This document shows, one piece after another, positions 1 through 22,751 of a stretch of 23,424 bases of DNA. The notes under the pieces are model-generated. The model made no database searches and was not told where the DNA came from. It saw only the letters and a list, made by a program, of their open reading frames with translations. Every line of letters begins with the position of its first letter. The stretch's first letter is position 1. Position numbers and translations under genes: made by a program. Source of the DNA: Baffinella frigidus (taxonomy: Eukaryota > Cryptophyceae > Cryptomonadales > Baffinellaceae); assembly GCA_026770585.1 (NCBI GenBank), contig MU647009.1, positions 17,669-41,092 of the forward strand, in the 5' to 3' direction.

Positions 1-94
<94 letters not shown>
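1..94. repeat. (AT)n microsatellite
   Basis: About 47 AT units from the first base; the true length is cut by the window edge. Confidence 0.98.
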
Positions 95-96
<2 letters not shown>

Positions 97-241
97 TTGG
101 TTTTCTGGTGAGGCCAGGTGGACTGGGGAGAGCTTCTATGGAAACATATATAACTTAAAACCTTTTTGTTGCTATCTTCGGGGCAACCCCCAAACCACAA
201 ACCCTAAATTGGTGTTGTCGACCCTCGGCAAGTCATGCCAC

Positions 242-277
242 CTGAACAGACTGCGGGTTGCGGGCTTGGTGCTGCCA
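242..277 (-). pseudogene. Partial copy of minus-strand exon 1243-1308 (3' end plus donor)
   Basis: On the minus strand it matches the QARGPQPVQ-coding end with several changes, and it ends in CAG/GTGG. It is the most diverged of the left-hand copies. Confidence 0.5.
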
Positions 278-420
278 GGCTTCCGTGGGGGGCGGGGGGG
301 GGGCGTGGAGACATCAACTCGAACCCCCAACCCCTGTGGAGACAGTGGAGAACCCCCGTGGAGACAGCAACTCGAACCCCTAAACCCCTAAAACCCTAAC
401 CGAACCCTCAGCCTGCACAC

Positions 421-462
421 CTGGATGGGCTGCGGGTCGCGGGCCTGGTACTGCCCATTCGA
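421..462 (-). pseudogene. Partial copy of minus-strand exon 1243-1308 (3' end plus donor)
   Basis: Matches the NGQYQARGPQPVQ-coding end with few substitutions and keeps CAG/GTGTGC. Confidence 0.55.
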
Positions 463-713
463 CATCCGACCTCTAAACCCCAACACCCAACCCCCAACCC
501 CCAACCACCAACCCCCAACCCTCAAACCCCAACCCCCAACCCCCAACCACCAACCCTCAAACCCTCAAACCCCCAACCCCCTACCCCCAAATCCTGGTTT
601 ACCCCTCAACCCTAAACCCTAACCCCCAACCCACAAAACCCAAATCCTGGTATAACCCTAAACCCTAAACCTTAAACCCTAAACCTTAAACCTTAAACCC
701 TCAGCCTGCACAC

Positions 714-756
714 CTGAACAGGCTGCGGGCCGCGGGCCTGGTACTGCCCATTCGCC
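714..756 (-). pseudogene. Partial copy of minus-strand exon 1243-1308 (3' end plus donor)
   Basis: Nearly identical to the ANGQYQARGPQPVQ-coding part and followed by GTGTGC on the minus strand. Confidence 0.6.
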
Positions 757-1054
757 CCCCAGCCCCTAACCACCCCCCCCTAAACCCTACACCCTGCACC
801 CCAACCCCTAAACCCTAAACCCCAACACCCTGGGACAGCCCAGGGGGGCCCCGCCGAACACCAAGTGCCAACCCCCAATCCCTTAACCCTAAATCCCAAC
901 CCCCAGAAGGCTTCCGGGCCCCCAATCCCTTAACCCTAAACCCTAACCCTCGGAAGGCTTCCGTGGGGGGCGGGGGGGGGCGGTGTGGGCGCATGGAGAC
1001 AGCAACTCGAACTCCCAACCCCTAAAACCCCAACCGAACCCTCAGCCTGCACAC

Positions 1055-1084
1055 CTGGACGGGCTGCGAGCCGCGGGCCTGGTA
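1055..1084 (-). pseudogene. Partial copy of minus-strand exon 1243-1308 (3' end plus donor)
   Basis: Matches the last 30 bases of the exon, and CAG/GTGTGC is kept. Confidence 0.55.
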
Positions 1085-1242
1085 GCCCAGGGGGGTCCCA
1101 CCGAACTCCAAGTGCCATGTCGTGTGCAACCCCCAACCCCTAAACCCTAAACCCTGGAAGGCTTGAGTGGGGGGCGGGGGGGCGCGTGGAGACTGCAACT
1201 CTATCCCCTAACCCCTAACCCTTCAATCCTATGGCGTCACAC

Positions 1243-1308
1243 CTGGACGGGCTGCGGGCCGCGGGCCTGGTACTGCCCATTCGCCGGAATCATCGCCAGC
1301 AACCCCCC
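1243..1308 (-). CDS. Internal exon of minus-strand gene, Gly/Gln/Pro-rich
   Basis: On the minus strand TGCAG precedes 22 codons (GGLLAMIPANGQYQ, ARGPQPVQ) followed by CAG/GTGTGA; phase 0 on both edges. Four copies of its 3' part with the donor lie to the left (minus-downstream), and about seven copies of its 5' part lie to the right (minus-upstream). The plus strand also has AG and GT around a 36-base piece, but only the minus reading explains both sets of copies. Confidence 0.45.
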
Positions 1309-4300
1309 CTGCACACAAGGGTTTAGGGTTTAGGGCAAGGACGTCACCCCCCCCCCGTTTTCTCGCCAGCAACCCCCCCAGCGCCGTACGGGTTCAGGGA
1401 TTGGGGTTTAGGGCTCAGGATTCGGGATTTAGGGGTTTAGGAATTAAGTTGACATCGAGAGCACCCCCCCCCTGCTCCCAGACAACATCGTGTCAGATGG
1501 GTTTTGGAATCAGATGGAGTTTTTCATGGAGAGCCATCTGGCGGAAACGTCGACAGCACACGCCATCATGTAAGCCATGATGAGGTGGATCCGGACCAGT
1601 TGGTTGTCAATAAAGAACTCCATCTCTCTAGAGGTTCCAGCTGAAGTCTCCTCTAATGCAAACGCACAGTTTCTACCTGGTGTCCCCTGTAATGCATAGG
1701 AGATATGACGCATACGCCATCATCATGGAGAGCCATTTGGCGGAAACGTCGAGAGCACACGCCATCATAAGAATCTAGGGGTTATTTTTAGGGTTTAGGG
1801 AGTCTGAAAAGGTCAAAACCTAGGTCAAATGTCGATTTTAACCCCCCCCTGCACACACGCGGCAATGACTTCACTCCCCCCTCCCGGGCCCCGACACCTA
1901 ACATGATCTCCCTCGATTTTTTTTTTGTTGGTACTGTCCATTCGTTCGGCGGAAACCTGGACAGCAACCCCCCCTGCGACGTAAGGGGTTAGGTTTTGGG
2001 GGTTAGGGCTTAGGGTCTGGGGTGTAGGGCAGAAACATCGACAGCAGCCCCCCCTGCTCCCAGATAACATCGTATCAGCTGGCTTTTGATTAGTTTTCAT
2101 GGAGAGCCGTTGATCGGGATGTTCATTTTCGTCATCTGTGAATATGCACCCGGGGTAAACACCGGTACTATGTATACATACATATACATATATATATATT
2201 ATATAATACATATATTCTTAAATTAATCATTATTTTTTTTCGGTAGGAACATCGAAAGCACCCCCCCCTGCGCCACGAGGGTTTCGGGTTTCGGGTTTCG
2301 GGTTTAGGGCTTAGGGCTTAGGGGTTGGGGTTTAGGGGCTGACATGACTTCCCCCCAGGGGCGCACAAGCTATTCGGAGTTAAAAAAAAATGCAAACCCC
2401 CTGCGCACACGCCGTCATAAGGATTTAGGGGTTAGGGGTTAGGGTTTAGGGTTTAGGGGTTGGGGTTTAGGGTGTAGGGTTTAGGGTTTCGGTTTTGGGG
2501 TTTAGCGTTTAGGGTTTAGGGTTCAGGGTTCAGGATTCAGGATTCGGGGTTCAGGGTTCAGGGTTCAGGGTTTAGGGTTCAGGGTTTAGGGTTTAGGGTT
2601 AGTGCGTGTACACGTATGCTAGTGAGTGTATACGTATATCGACTAATGCGTGTATATCCCTTAAGTGACCAACGGGTGAATATTCACCCTAACTCGCCCT
2701 AGGCAGGTCCTAGGGCCCTACGGTAGGGCGTATGCGCCTACTGGTCACTTAAGGGATACGTATACTCGAGGACCTGCTGCATCCACGCGCACTCTTCGCA
2801 AGTTGACATGCTGGGTTCCTGGTACAAACCCGTCAACTTTGGAGCGGAAAGGGGCGCCTGCTGCATCTGGCAAGGACCGCCGGGTACCCAAAAAGCGCTG
2901 TACAAGTAGTTATACAGCATGTACAAGTAGTTATAGAGCGTGGTACAGCCTGTACAAGTAGTTAGAAAACGTGTACATGTATTGTACACTCCGTCTCCGG
3001 TACAAACCCGCTGCCCCATTTGCGTACCTGCTGCATCTGGGCGGCCTGCGACATGGGCGCGTAGCAGCATATACGTACATTGGCGGATATACGTACACTG
3101 GCGGACCTTTCAAAGCAGGATGTACGTATATTGATACGTATATTTGCGGACCTGCTGAATCTGGGTGGCCTGGGACATGGGGCGCGCACTTTAAGGACTA
3201 TTCGCAAGTTGACATGCTGGGTGTCTGGTACAAATCCGTCAACTTTGGGGCGAAGAGGGGCACCTGCTGGATCTGGGCGGCCTGCGACATGGGCCGCCGG
3301 GTACCCAAAAAGCGCTGCACAAGTAGTTATACAGCGTGTACAAGTAGTTATAAAACGTGTACATGTATTGTACACTCCGTCCCCGGTACAAACCCGTCCT
3401 TCCCCGGTACACCCCCGCTGCCCCGTTTGCGTACCTGCTGGATCTGGGCGGCCTGCGACATGGGCGCGAACTGGGCCGCCTGTGGTTGCTGCACCTGCAC
3501 CCTCTGCACCTGAGAGAGAGAGAGCTTTGTCAGTGCCAACACGGCCGCCGTGCTTTGTTACTGCCGACACGGTTGCCGTGCTTTGTGATCTGACCCTCAA
3601 CCCCCACAGCTGGGGGGTTTGGGGGTTGGACCCCTTGGGGTTTGGGGGTTAGTTTGGGGGTTAGACCCCTTGGGGTTTGGGGGTTCGGTCTCTACCACAG
3701 CGCTCCCTGCACCATCTGCATCGGTACGGTTAGGAGGTAGGCATCTGGTCACATGCCCAAGATACACGTATATTCCTGCGTCTGCCGGCTTCCGTGAACC
3801 CTCTGTGGTTCGTTGGTTTGGAATTTAGGGCTTAGAGTTTAGGGCTCAGATGAGCGAGGCCTGGTTGCACCCGCACCATCTAGCTCTGTCCCACTTGATT
3901 TGGGCTCCCCATAAATTCGCCCCCCCTCCATTTCACAGGTGAATTTGATTTGGGTCCCCCATAAATTCGCCCCCCCCCCCATTTCACAGGTGAATTTTGA
4001 CCCCCCATGAAATTCACCTGTGACATTTTGGGGGGGGCGAATTTACGGGGAGGGTGTTGGACACGCATGAAACGAAGGGCTGGCTCCCCCACGTCGTCTT
4101 TCCCACGGTAAAAGATGTGTGGCATTTCTGAGAAGATACTACTGCCGGGGTCATAATTCACCTGTGACATTTTGGGGGGGGCGAATTTACGGGGAGCCCA
4201 AATCTAAGTGGGACAGAGCTAGAACTCCGTCAACTTTGAACAGAATAAATGTCGATTGTAAACGTGTGTAGTAATTTTCAGATGAAAAGCAGCGACTTTA

Positions 4301-6576
4301 CACAGGTCCGACCGCACAGCGGGCGGAAACGTGACCATCTGCGGGAACATGGCATCTTTCAGATTTTCTGGCTTCGCCTAGCTCTGTTCCACCTTGATTT
4401 GGGCTCCTCATCAATTCGCCCCCCCCAAAAAATTCGCATGTGAATTTCCTGGGGGGGGGGGCAAAATTCACACTGGAAATTTGGGGGGGGGGCGAATTGA
4501 TGAGGAGCCCAAATCATGTGGGACAGAGCTAGAAAGCTTAAGTTGGCATGCTGGGTGTCCACACGAGGCTACCCATGCGAACAGAATAAAAGGGACTTTT
4601 AAAGTTTTGTGGGGGAATGGTCACGTGTCGCGCGCCTCCGCGGCGGGACCTGTGTAAAGTCGCTGCTTTTCATCTGAAAATTACTACACACGTTTACAAT
4701 CGACATTTATTCTGTTCGCATAGGTAGCCTCGTGTGGGTGTGGTGCAAATCCGTCCACCTGCAAAATTCTCGGGAACAGGACCTGACGTGTACCAAACTT
4801 AGCAAGAGAGAGCTTTATTACTGCCAACACGCACCCTCTGCACCTGGTGTGGGGTTTGGAGGTTAGATCGCTACCATCCGGCGAATCTGCGTAACGCGAA
4901 TAGCGCGAGATGTACCGACGACATGGGTGCGTACTGGACCGCATGTGGCTCCATGAAACTTTGTTAGTACCAACACGGCCGCCGTGCTTTATTACTGGCA
5001 ACACGGCCGCCGTGTATGCACCCCCATCGAGGCACCATCTGCGGTGCATTGGTTTGGAATTTAGGGTGTAGGGTGTAGGGGTTAGGGCTCAGATAAGAGA
5101 GACCTCTACGCCACCACTAGCCCTTGGAGGCGGCTCAAATAGGGCCCTGGAAGCTTTTAGGTTTGCCTTTGCATCGGGGTCACTTTTGACCCCGATAGGT
5201 CAAAAGTTGACATAATTTCAGGGGACAATTGACTTTTGGAATTCTGTTCCAGAGCACTATTTGAGCCACCTCAGAGGGCTGGTGGCACGGCACAGCCATC
5301 TGCAGCGGGAGCCGGCACTTTCGTGTAAATTCACACGGGCTCCCCATAAATTCGCCCCACCCCCCAATTTCACAGGTGGATTTTGACCCCCTCCCCATGA
5401 AATTCACCTGTGACATTTTGGGGGGGGCGAATTCATGGGGAGCCCAAATATATTTACGTATGCGTCCAGTTTGCGCGAGCTGACTCAGTCGATTTGGTCT
5501 CACCACTTTGGTGAGACCATGAGACCAGGCTCTTTCTCGCCGTAAAGTTGACGGATTGGTACCACGAACTCAGCATGTCAACCTAAGCATAGTCAGCCAA
5601 CCCGACGGAGGAAGAGCTGGGAGGCTGCCCCGAGTGGCGCGGGGCGCGGGGCGCGGGGCGCGGGGGGGGAGGTGCGCTAGGGTGCGGTCCACCACCCTCA
5701 CAGTCGGACCAAATCGACGATTGTTTTGAGCCATTTCCATGGGACAGAGGGGTCGAATCCGACCCCTCCGTAGGGGAATTCCGAGATCTTACAATCGACG
5801 ATTTGATCCTCCTGATGGTCCCTCCGTGAGGGTTGGGGGGGCAGCGCGTGGATGGTTGCGTCCGCAGGATTTCAAGGATGGCCTCTGGGATAGCCACCGT
5901 CCGCAGATGTAGCAGAGCTATGTGGTGGGTGTTGGGAGGTTCGTGTGGCTTTGGGGCCAGCTTTGGGGTTGTGGGCTAGGTGTTAGGTGTGTTAGAATGT
6001 ACGAGGGTGCTCTGGTTTCCAGAAATTCGTGGCAGCTCGATGCACCGGGGGCCACACAGCTCACTTCGAATGGATTTCGGAGAACCCTGACGCGATAAGA
6101 CGACCCTACGGCAGGCAATCCGTAGGGGCACAGGGGGGTTCCTACGGATAAGGTAACCGGAAATACCCTGATTTTGACGATTTTTTCCCTGCGTAGCCCG
6201 CTGTGTGGTGGTGCACAGCACGCAAGCAGAGGACATTCCTTGAGAGACTAGGGGAGGCCCGGTCCTTCACCTGGCCGAAGGACTGCTGCGGGCGCATCCC
6301 CTGCGGCGAGAGCTCGCGCCCGAGCGGCCGTGCGCTCCCGTAAAGCCCGCCGCCTGGTTGCTGCGGGGGGCGGAGCTGCGGCGAGAGTGCACGGCCGTTT
6401 GGCGAGAGCTCGCGCGCGAACGGCCGTGCGCTCCCGTAAATCCCCCCGCCTGATTGCAGCCCGTTCGGTCCGAGGAGCAGAGGGGCTTCCGGGTAGGTTG
6501 CGACGCGCCGCTGCTGGCCGGGGTCGGTTGAGTAGACATCAAAGGCCGTTTCGGAAAGGAGGAGTGAGTGCGGCAT
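1243..6576 (-). CDS. Inferred partial minus-strand gene, Gln/Pro/Gly-rich product, function unknown
   Basis: Three candidate exons share strand, phase 0 on every edge, CAG/GT junctions and a Gln-Pro-Gly-Ala-rich composition: 6271-6576 (with ATG), 3435-3509 and 1243-1308. Two of them are surrounded by partial copies of themselves that follow the same rule as GALE exons. I infer one gene running leftward and continuing beyond base 1; other exons between 3509 and 6271 may be missed. No enzyme or domain family is recognised. The product looks disordered, and a scaffold or RNA-binding role would be a guess. The three exons could also belong to different genes. Confidence 0.35.
1529..1768. repeat. 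Direct repeat pair
   Basis: About 45 bases beginning GAGAGCCATCTGGCGGAAAC occur at 1529-1570 and again, lightly diverged, at 1725-1768. A shorter fragment starts at 2099. Confidence 0.8.
1928..1974 (-). pseudogene. Longest upstream copy of minus-strand exon 1243-1308
   Basis: On the minus strand CGCAG precedes a copy covering about 46 bases, from the GGLL codons to the QYQ codons, with substitutions and a 3-base insertion. It carries the acceptor side and lacks the 3' end. Confidence 0.5.
2656..2757. mobile_element. TA-flanked 102-bp MITE, copy 1
   Basis: Terminal inverted repeats TCCCTTAAGTGACCA and TGGTCACTTAAGGGA are flanked by TA on both sides, as expected for Tc1/mariner-like non-autonomous elements. 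The interior holds a CCTAGGCAGGTCCTAGGGCC motif and an ACGGTAGGGCGTAT motif. It has the same length as the copies at 16983 and 21903. No coding capacity. Confidence 0.85.
3028..3063 (-). pseudogene. Copy of minus-strand exon 3435-3509 (3' end plus donor)
   Basis: Reads YAPMSQAAQMQQ then GTACGC on the minus strand. It is the best copy of the exon's 3' half and is in frame. Confidence 0.6.
3152..3187 (-). pseudogene. Copy of minus-strand exon 3435-3509 (3' end plus donor)
   Basis: Matches the APMSQAAQ-coding part with several substitutions; the donor reads GTCCGC. Confidence 0.5.
3264..3297 (-). pseudogene. Copy of minus-strand exon 3435-3509 (3' end plus donor)
   Basis: Matches PMSQAAQIQQ-coding bases exactly or nearly so; the donor reads GTGCCC. 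Shorter versions lie at 2774-2783 and 2858-2870. Confidence 0.55.
3435..3509 (-). CDS. Internal exon of minus-strand gene, Gln/Ala-rich
   Basis: On the minus strand a CT-rich tract ending in CAG precedes 25 codons (VQRVQVQQPQAAQ, FAPMSQAAQIQQ) and a CAG/GTACGC donor. The edges are phase 0. Five or more partial copies of its 3' end with the donor lie downstream (lower coordinates), and pieces of its 5' part lie upstream near 4830-4952. This repeats the pattern around proven GALE exons and is the main reason to believe it. Function unknown. Confidence 0.5.
3600..3690. repeat. G-rich tandem repeat
   Basis: Units of the type GGACCCCTTGGGGTTTGGGG repeat about three times; the composition is like a telomere-derived G-strand. 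Confidence 0.75.
3880..4222. mobile_element. Inverted-repeat element, 343 bp, CTAGCTCTGT ends
   Basis: Ends CTAGCTCTGTCCCACTT and its complement form terminal repeats of about 45-60 bases, continuing into GGGCTCCCCATAAATTCGCC. The inner region has a second nested set of the same ends, so one element appears inserted in another. No coding capacity seen. Confidence 0.8.
4238..4717. mobile_element. Element with perfect 69-bp inverted repeats, containing a nested element
   Basis: Arms at 4238-4306 and 4649-4717 are exact reverse complements by my reading. They start GAACAGAATAAATGTCGATT and include TGTAGTAATTTTC. The 342-base interior holds the separate element at 4378-4532. Perfect arms suggest recent insertion or gene conversion. 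Confidence 0.85.
4378..4532. mobile_element. Inverted-repeat element, 155 bp, same family as 3880-4222
   Basis: Ends CTAGCTCTGTTCCACCTTGA and its near complement, with GGGCTCCTCATCAATTCGCC inside the arms and G/C runs at the centre. It lies within the 69-bp-arm element. Confidence 0.8.
4830..4952 (-). pseudogene. Fragments of minus-strand exon 3435-3509 on its upstream side
   Basis: 4830-4843 matches the exon's first 14 bases behind a CAG. 4915-4952 matches its middle (PQAAQFAPMS-coding) with many changes. Both lie minus-upstream of the real exon. Confidence 0.4.
4955..5015. repeat. Direct repeat with CGGCCGCCGTG core
   Basis: A unit reading CCAACACGGCCGCCGTGCTT is present twice here, at about 3537-3590, and in part at 22068-22090. 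The core can form a small hairpin. Confidence 0.65.
5113..5284. mobile_element. Inverted-repeat element of about 170 bp
   Basis: Arms of about 36 bases (CGGCTCAAATAGGGCCCTGG on the left, its near complement at 5249-5284) bracket an inner perfect hairpin ATCGGGGTCA/TGACCCCGAT at 5173-5196. Confidence 0.7.
5337..5449. mobile_element. Truncated member of the 3880-4222 family
   Basis: Inverted arms GGGCTCCCCATAAATTCGCC and complement are present, but the outer CTAGCTCTGT ends are missing. Confidence 0.7.
5495..5580. repeat. Palindrome-ended dispersed repeat (also at 8750-8825 and 18460-18540)
   Basis: Contains the inverted pair GGTCTCACCA/TGGTGAGACC, then GCTCTTTCTCGCCGTAAAGT and an ACATGCTGAG-like end. 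Related, opposite-strand copies occur at 8750-8825 and 2805-2850. Confidence 0.6.
5635..5667. repeat. GGCGCGG heptamer array
   Basis: About four tandem 7-base GC-only units followed by a G run. Confidence 0.85.
5704..5809. mobile_element. Small inverted-repeat element
   Basis: Arms GGACCAAATCGACGATTGT and its complement at 5791-5809, with an inner GGGGTCG/CGACCCC hairpin. A related single arm lies at 8923-8955. Confidence 0.65.
5810..6093. other. No gene supported
   Basis: Open frames exist on the minus strand but none has recognisable motifs, duplicated-exon signatures or convincing splice borders. 5930-6000 is GT-rich on plus. Confidence 0.5.
6094..6157. repeat. Dispersed repeat, inverted mate at 10617-10684
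   Basis: About 64 bases beginning GATAAGACGACCCTACGGCA match the reverse complement of 10617-10684 with few changes. It belongs to the CTACGGTAGG-rich sequence class. Confidence 0.75.
6271..6576 (-). CDS. First exon of divergent minus-strand gene, repeat-containing Gly/Pro/Ser-rich N terminus
   Basis: Starts at the ATG complementary to 6574-6576 and runs 102 codons to a strong donor, CAG/GTGAAG, at 6271/6270. The frame begins MPHSLLLSETAFDVYST and contains two repeats, GGGIYGSARPFARELSP and GGGLYGSARPLGRELSP. At the DNA level these differ mainly by silent third-base changes or conservative swaps (I/L, F/L, A/G), which supports this frame over the antisense reading. The start is 339 bases from the GALE ATG, so the two genes are divergent and may share a promoter region. 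The function is unrecognised. The plus-strand frame over the same bases is also open but gives Arg/Ala-rich low-complexity sequence. Confidence 0.45.
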
Positions 6577-6915
6577 GATCTTCTTCCGCCGGAACCGATC
6601 ACGACGGTACGAGGGGTGTTCACAGCCCAGGACTGTCCTGGAAGACGATTCAGAGCCCTCCCGTTACCTCCTCGCCGTCCTCCTGTCACCTCCTCGACGT
6701 CCTCCTTGCCCAACCAGGGGATTCCTGCCAAAGCCTCCGCCGAACGCCCAGCCGATCAGCCAGAGGATTTTCTTCCTCCACTTTTGATCGACAAGTTGAC
6801 TACCAAAAGTTGATAAGTTGACTTTGAATTGATTTTCCCCCTTTTTTTGACCGCGGTGCGTTCCCTTACTCTACCGTCGGCGTCCCCTCGTTCCGGTCAA
6901 GCGCTCACTTCTACG
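6577..6915. promoter_or_regulatory. Divergent intergenic region between minus-strand gene and GALE
   Basis: 339 bases separate the two outward-facing start codons. The left half is GC-rich; the right half has short repeats of an AAGTTGACT-like word (6790-6825) and a T-run (6842-6848). It presumably holds both promoters and 5' UTRs. No TATA box is obvious. Open frames here on either strand have no recognisable product. Confidence 0.4.
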
Positions 6916-20999
<14,084 letters not shown>

Positions 21000-21000
<1 letters not shown>

Positions 21001-21230
21001 GCCCGCCTCGGGACAGAATCTGGGACGGGCCCGCCTCGGGACGGAGCCTAGCACGGGTCTGTCTCAGAGTCTAAGACGGGCCCGCCTCGGGTTTAGGATG
21101 GGCCCGCCTCGGAACGTAGGCTAGCTAGGACAGGCCCGCCTCGAGGCTAGGACGGGCCCGCCAATAGGCAAGGAATCTGGGACGGGCCCGCCTCGGGACC
21201 CAGTCTCGGGCGGGCCCGCCTCGGGTGAGG
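21000..21230 (+). repeat. GC-rich tandem array downstream of GALE stop
   Basis: About ten units of 20 to 32 bases built on GACGGGCCCGCCTCGGGAC. The first unit begins on the last base of the stop codon, so the array occupies the expected 3' UTR. Related single units lie at 12240 and 12410. Confidence 0.9.
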
Positions 21231-21239
21231 ACTCAGTCC

Positions 21240-21617
21240 TTTAGGTACAGGGTTTAGGGTGCAGGGTGCAGGGGTGTTTCTAGTGAGCGCTCCATGTACT
21301 CAGCAGGCACTGGTGACTTCGGGAATCGTCCCAAAGTTGATTATCGCCCTGGAAACACGCCAAAAGTCAGCAAACCTCCCCCGGAAATCCAGGGGGGGGA
21401 GGCCAACGGTGGCTCTGAAGTGGCTGGACCGCCTTCTAGAGACCGTTGATACAAATTTCGGGTCCCGGGTTTCGGGTTTAGTTCCTAGTCTTACAAAGCC
21501 TTCGAAGGGAATGCGTGGTGGCCTTCTTGGTTTCGGTCCGTGATAAACGCACTCTTTCTCACGAGCCTCTGCACTGGAACGCTAAACGCGATCCGAAAGC
21601 AAAAAATGCTTTTTATG
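21240..21617. other. No gene supported
   Basis: Starts with short TTTAGGG-like sequence. A plus frame at 21259-21543 is open and includes ALVTSGIVPKLIIALE behind a CAGCAG, but no second line of evidence was found. Confidence 0.4.
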
Positions 21618-21902
21618 CAGATCCTTTCTACGGAAGGGCGTGGCGTTGGGCCGTGTTGGGAGAAATTAAAACCTAAAGGACCTAAAGGACAACACGCCAC
21701 ACGACTCAATCCACGCTACTAGTAATAGTAGATCCTTTAGAGCATTTGTGTAGTAAATTTCGTTGCGCCAAAAGCAATGAATCCGTCCTTTCACGGAGAT
21801 GAATCAAGACGCTGCGAGAGAGACCTGTACAGGGGTACCCCGCTCATGAGAAAGCAGTGTTCAAAGCACCCCCCCCCCTAGGACCATAAAAGAGCCCTAG
21901 GT

Positions 21903-22004
21903 ATCCCTTAAGTGACCAACGGGCGAATAATCGCCCGTGGAAGCCCTAGGCAGGTCCTAGGGCCCTACGGTAGGGCGTATGAGCCTACTGGTCACTTAAG
22001 GGAT
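21903..22004. mobile_element. TA-flanked 102-bp MITE, copy 3
   Basis: Same family, ends TCCCTTAAGTGACCA and TGGTCACTTAAGGGA, TA on both sides. Nearly identical to copy 2, five kilobases away. Confidence 0.9.
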
Positions 22005-22118
22005 AGACCTACTGTAGGGTCCTAGGAGGAGGCGCTTTCTTATGCGCGAGGTACCCCTGTATTTAATACCGACACGGCCGCCATGTATGCACGCCCGCGA
22101 AAGCAGTAATCAGTAATC

Positions 22119-22263
22119 TCATCTCGAAAGATAACTGAATCAGTTCACTAATTAGAGTTTTCATTTGATTAGGAGGACTAATTGAATTTTACTATGCCTT
22201 AACTATTGTTGCCTATCCAACCTCCTATTGAAAAGGAACTGATTCAGTTATCTTCCGAGATGA
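22119..22263. mobile_element. 145-bp inverted-repeat element
   Basis: 28-base arms, TCATCTCGAAAGATAACTGA plus AATCAGTTC-type end and its complement, about one or two mismatches. AT-rich interior. Confidence 0.8.
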
Positions 22264-22664
22264 AATCGGAAGGCACAGGTGGGCAGAGAGGGACCTGTTT
22301 CAAACCCGGTATTGAAAAGGCCCCATTTTTTAATACCACCCCCAGCTCAGATGAGCTTAGTGGGTACCCATAAAACCACAAACTTCAGGATGACCCAAGG
22401 TTACAGATCGGAAGCCGGGTGGGTGAAGTGACCATGTCTTTCGTCATCCTTTAGGTCCTTTAGGTTTTAATTTCGCCCAACATATGCCAACGACACGCCC
22501 TTCCGTAGAAAGGACTGCAGATGTACTCCCCCTCTCGTGCCACAACTTGAGGGCGGCACAAGCAGGGGGTGGGGGTTGGTCAAAAGACTGAGGGCCCCAG
22601 CAGCCCGCGACCACCCCGAAGGGTGGGTAAGGGTGGGGGGGGGAGGAGCAACGTCTCGCCCCAG

Positions 22665-22691
22665 AAAGGCTTGGTCCTCGAGTGCAACATG
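22665..22691 (+). pseudogene. Exon-like segment, version 1 (unknown gene)
   Basis: GTCTCGCCCCAG then bases coding KGLVLECNM. Nearly identical to the segment at 23232. The 80-base leader at 22574-22656 recurs at 23019-23095. Confidence 0.4.
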
Positions 22692-22751
22692 TTGTTGACC
22701 TTTTCGTTGAAGTCAATTTCACACGGGTGCTCCGACATCGGTCGGTGTCTC

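Larger units (their letters stand above)
183..1242. repeat. Degenerate telomere-type repeats, C-rich strand on plus
   Basis: Mixed CCCTAAA, CCCCAAC and CCTTAAA units with GC-rich islands. The islands are mostly partial copies of the minus-strand exon at 1243-1308. The segment GGAAGGCTTCCGTGGGGGGC recurs near 272, 953 and 1157 in varying form. Confidence 0.85.
1320..2600. repeat. Degenerate telomere-type repeats, G-rich strand on plus, with exon 5'-end copies
   Basis: TTTAGGG-type units (densest 2270-2335 and 2425-2600) alternate with segments of the form ATCGACAGCAACCCCCCCTG. On the minus strand each such segment reads as CAG plus the first 15 to 45 bases of the exon at 1243-1308. Copies start near 1362, 1452, 1829, 1928, 2032, 2246 and 2390. 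Confidence 0.75.
2795..3430. repeat. Segmental duplication with minus-strand exon copies
   Basis: About 225 bases at 2795-3020 recur at about 3200-3430. Both contain a TTGACATGCTGG and TCAACTTTGG block, an AAAAAGCGCTG block and a row of TACAAGTAGTTA units. Each is bounded by copies of the minus-strand exon 3435-3509. The long overlapping open frames here are products of the repetition. Confidence 0.8.
21618..22519. repeat. Inverted repeat pair about 760 bases apart
   Basis: 21618-21690 (GCAGATCCTTTCTACGGAAG onward to the double CCTAAAGGA) is matched by the complement of 22447-22519 with a few differences. Confidence 0.8.

Noticed and set aside
1-1250. A chromosome end (telomere)
   Set aside because: Heptamers are degenerate, mixed with exon copies and change strand; similar arrays occur throughout GALE introns, so they are interstitial.
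1243-1278. Plus-strand reading of the same segment (AHLDGLRAAGL)
   Set aside because: AG and GT are present on plus too, but the 5'-end copies at 1362-2410 are explained only by the minus-strand exon.
2971-3652. Long overlapping open frames on both strands
   Set aside because: They span the duplicated segments and many exon-border copies; translations are low-complexity repeats in all frames. Only the minus-strand 25-codon exon is supported.
5583-5897. Minus-strand frame of 104 codons
   Set aside because: It covers an inverted-repeat element (5704-5809) and the GGCGCGG array; no splice sites fit the neighbouring minus-strand exons.
6568-6813. Plus-strand frame upstream of GALE as a targeting-peptide exon
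   Set aside because: It is followed by a stop and no donor joins it to exon 1 or 2 in phase; GALE is complete from 6916.
21259-21543. Possible armadillo-type exon (ALVTSGIVPKLIIALE)
   Set aside because: The peptide resembles a helical repeat, but no splice donor, second exon or border copy supports it. A profile search of the 95 residues would decide.
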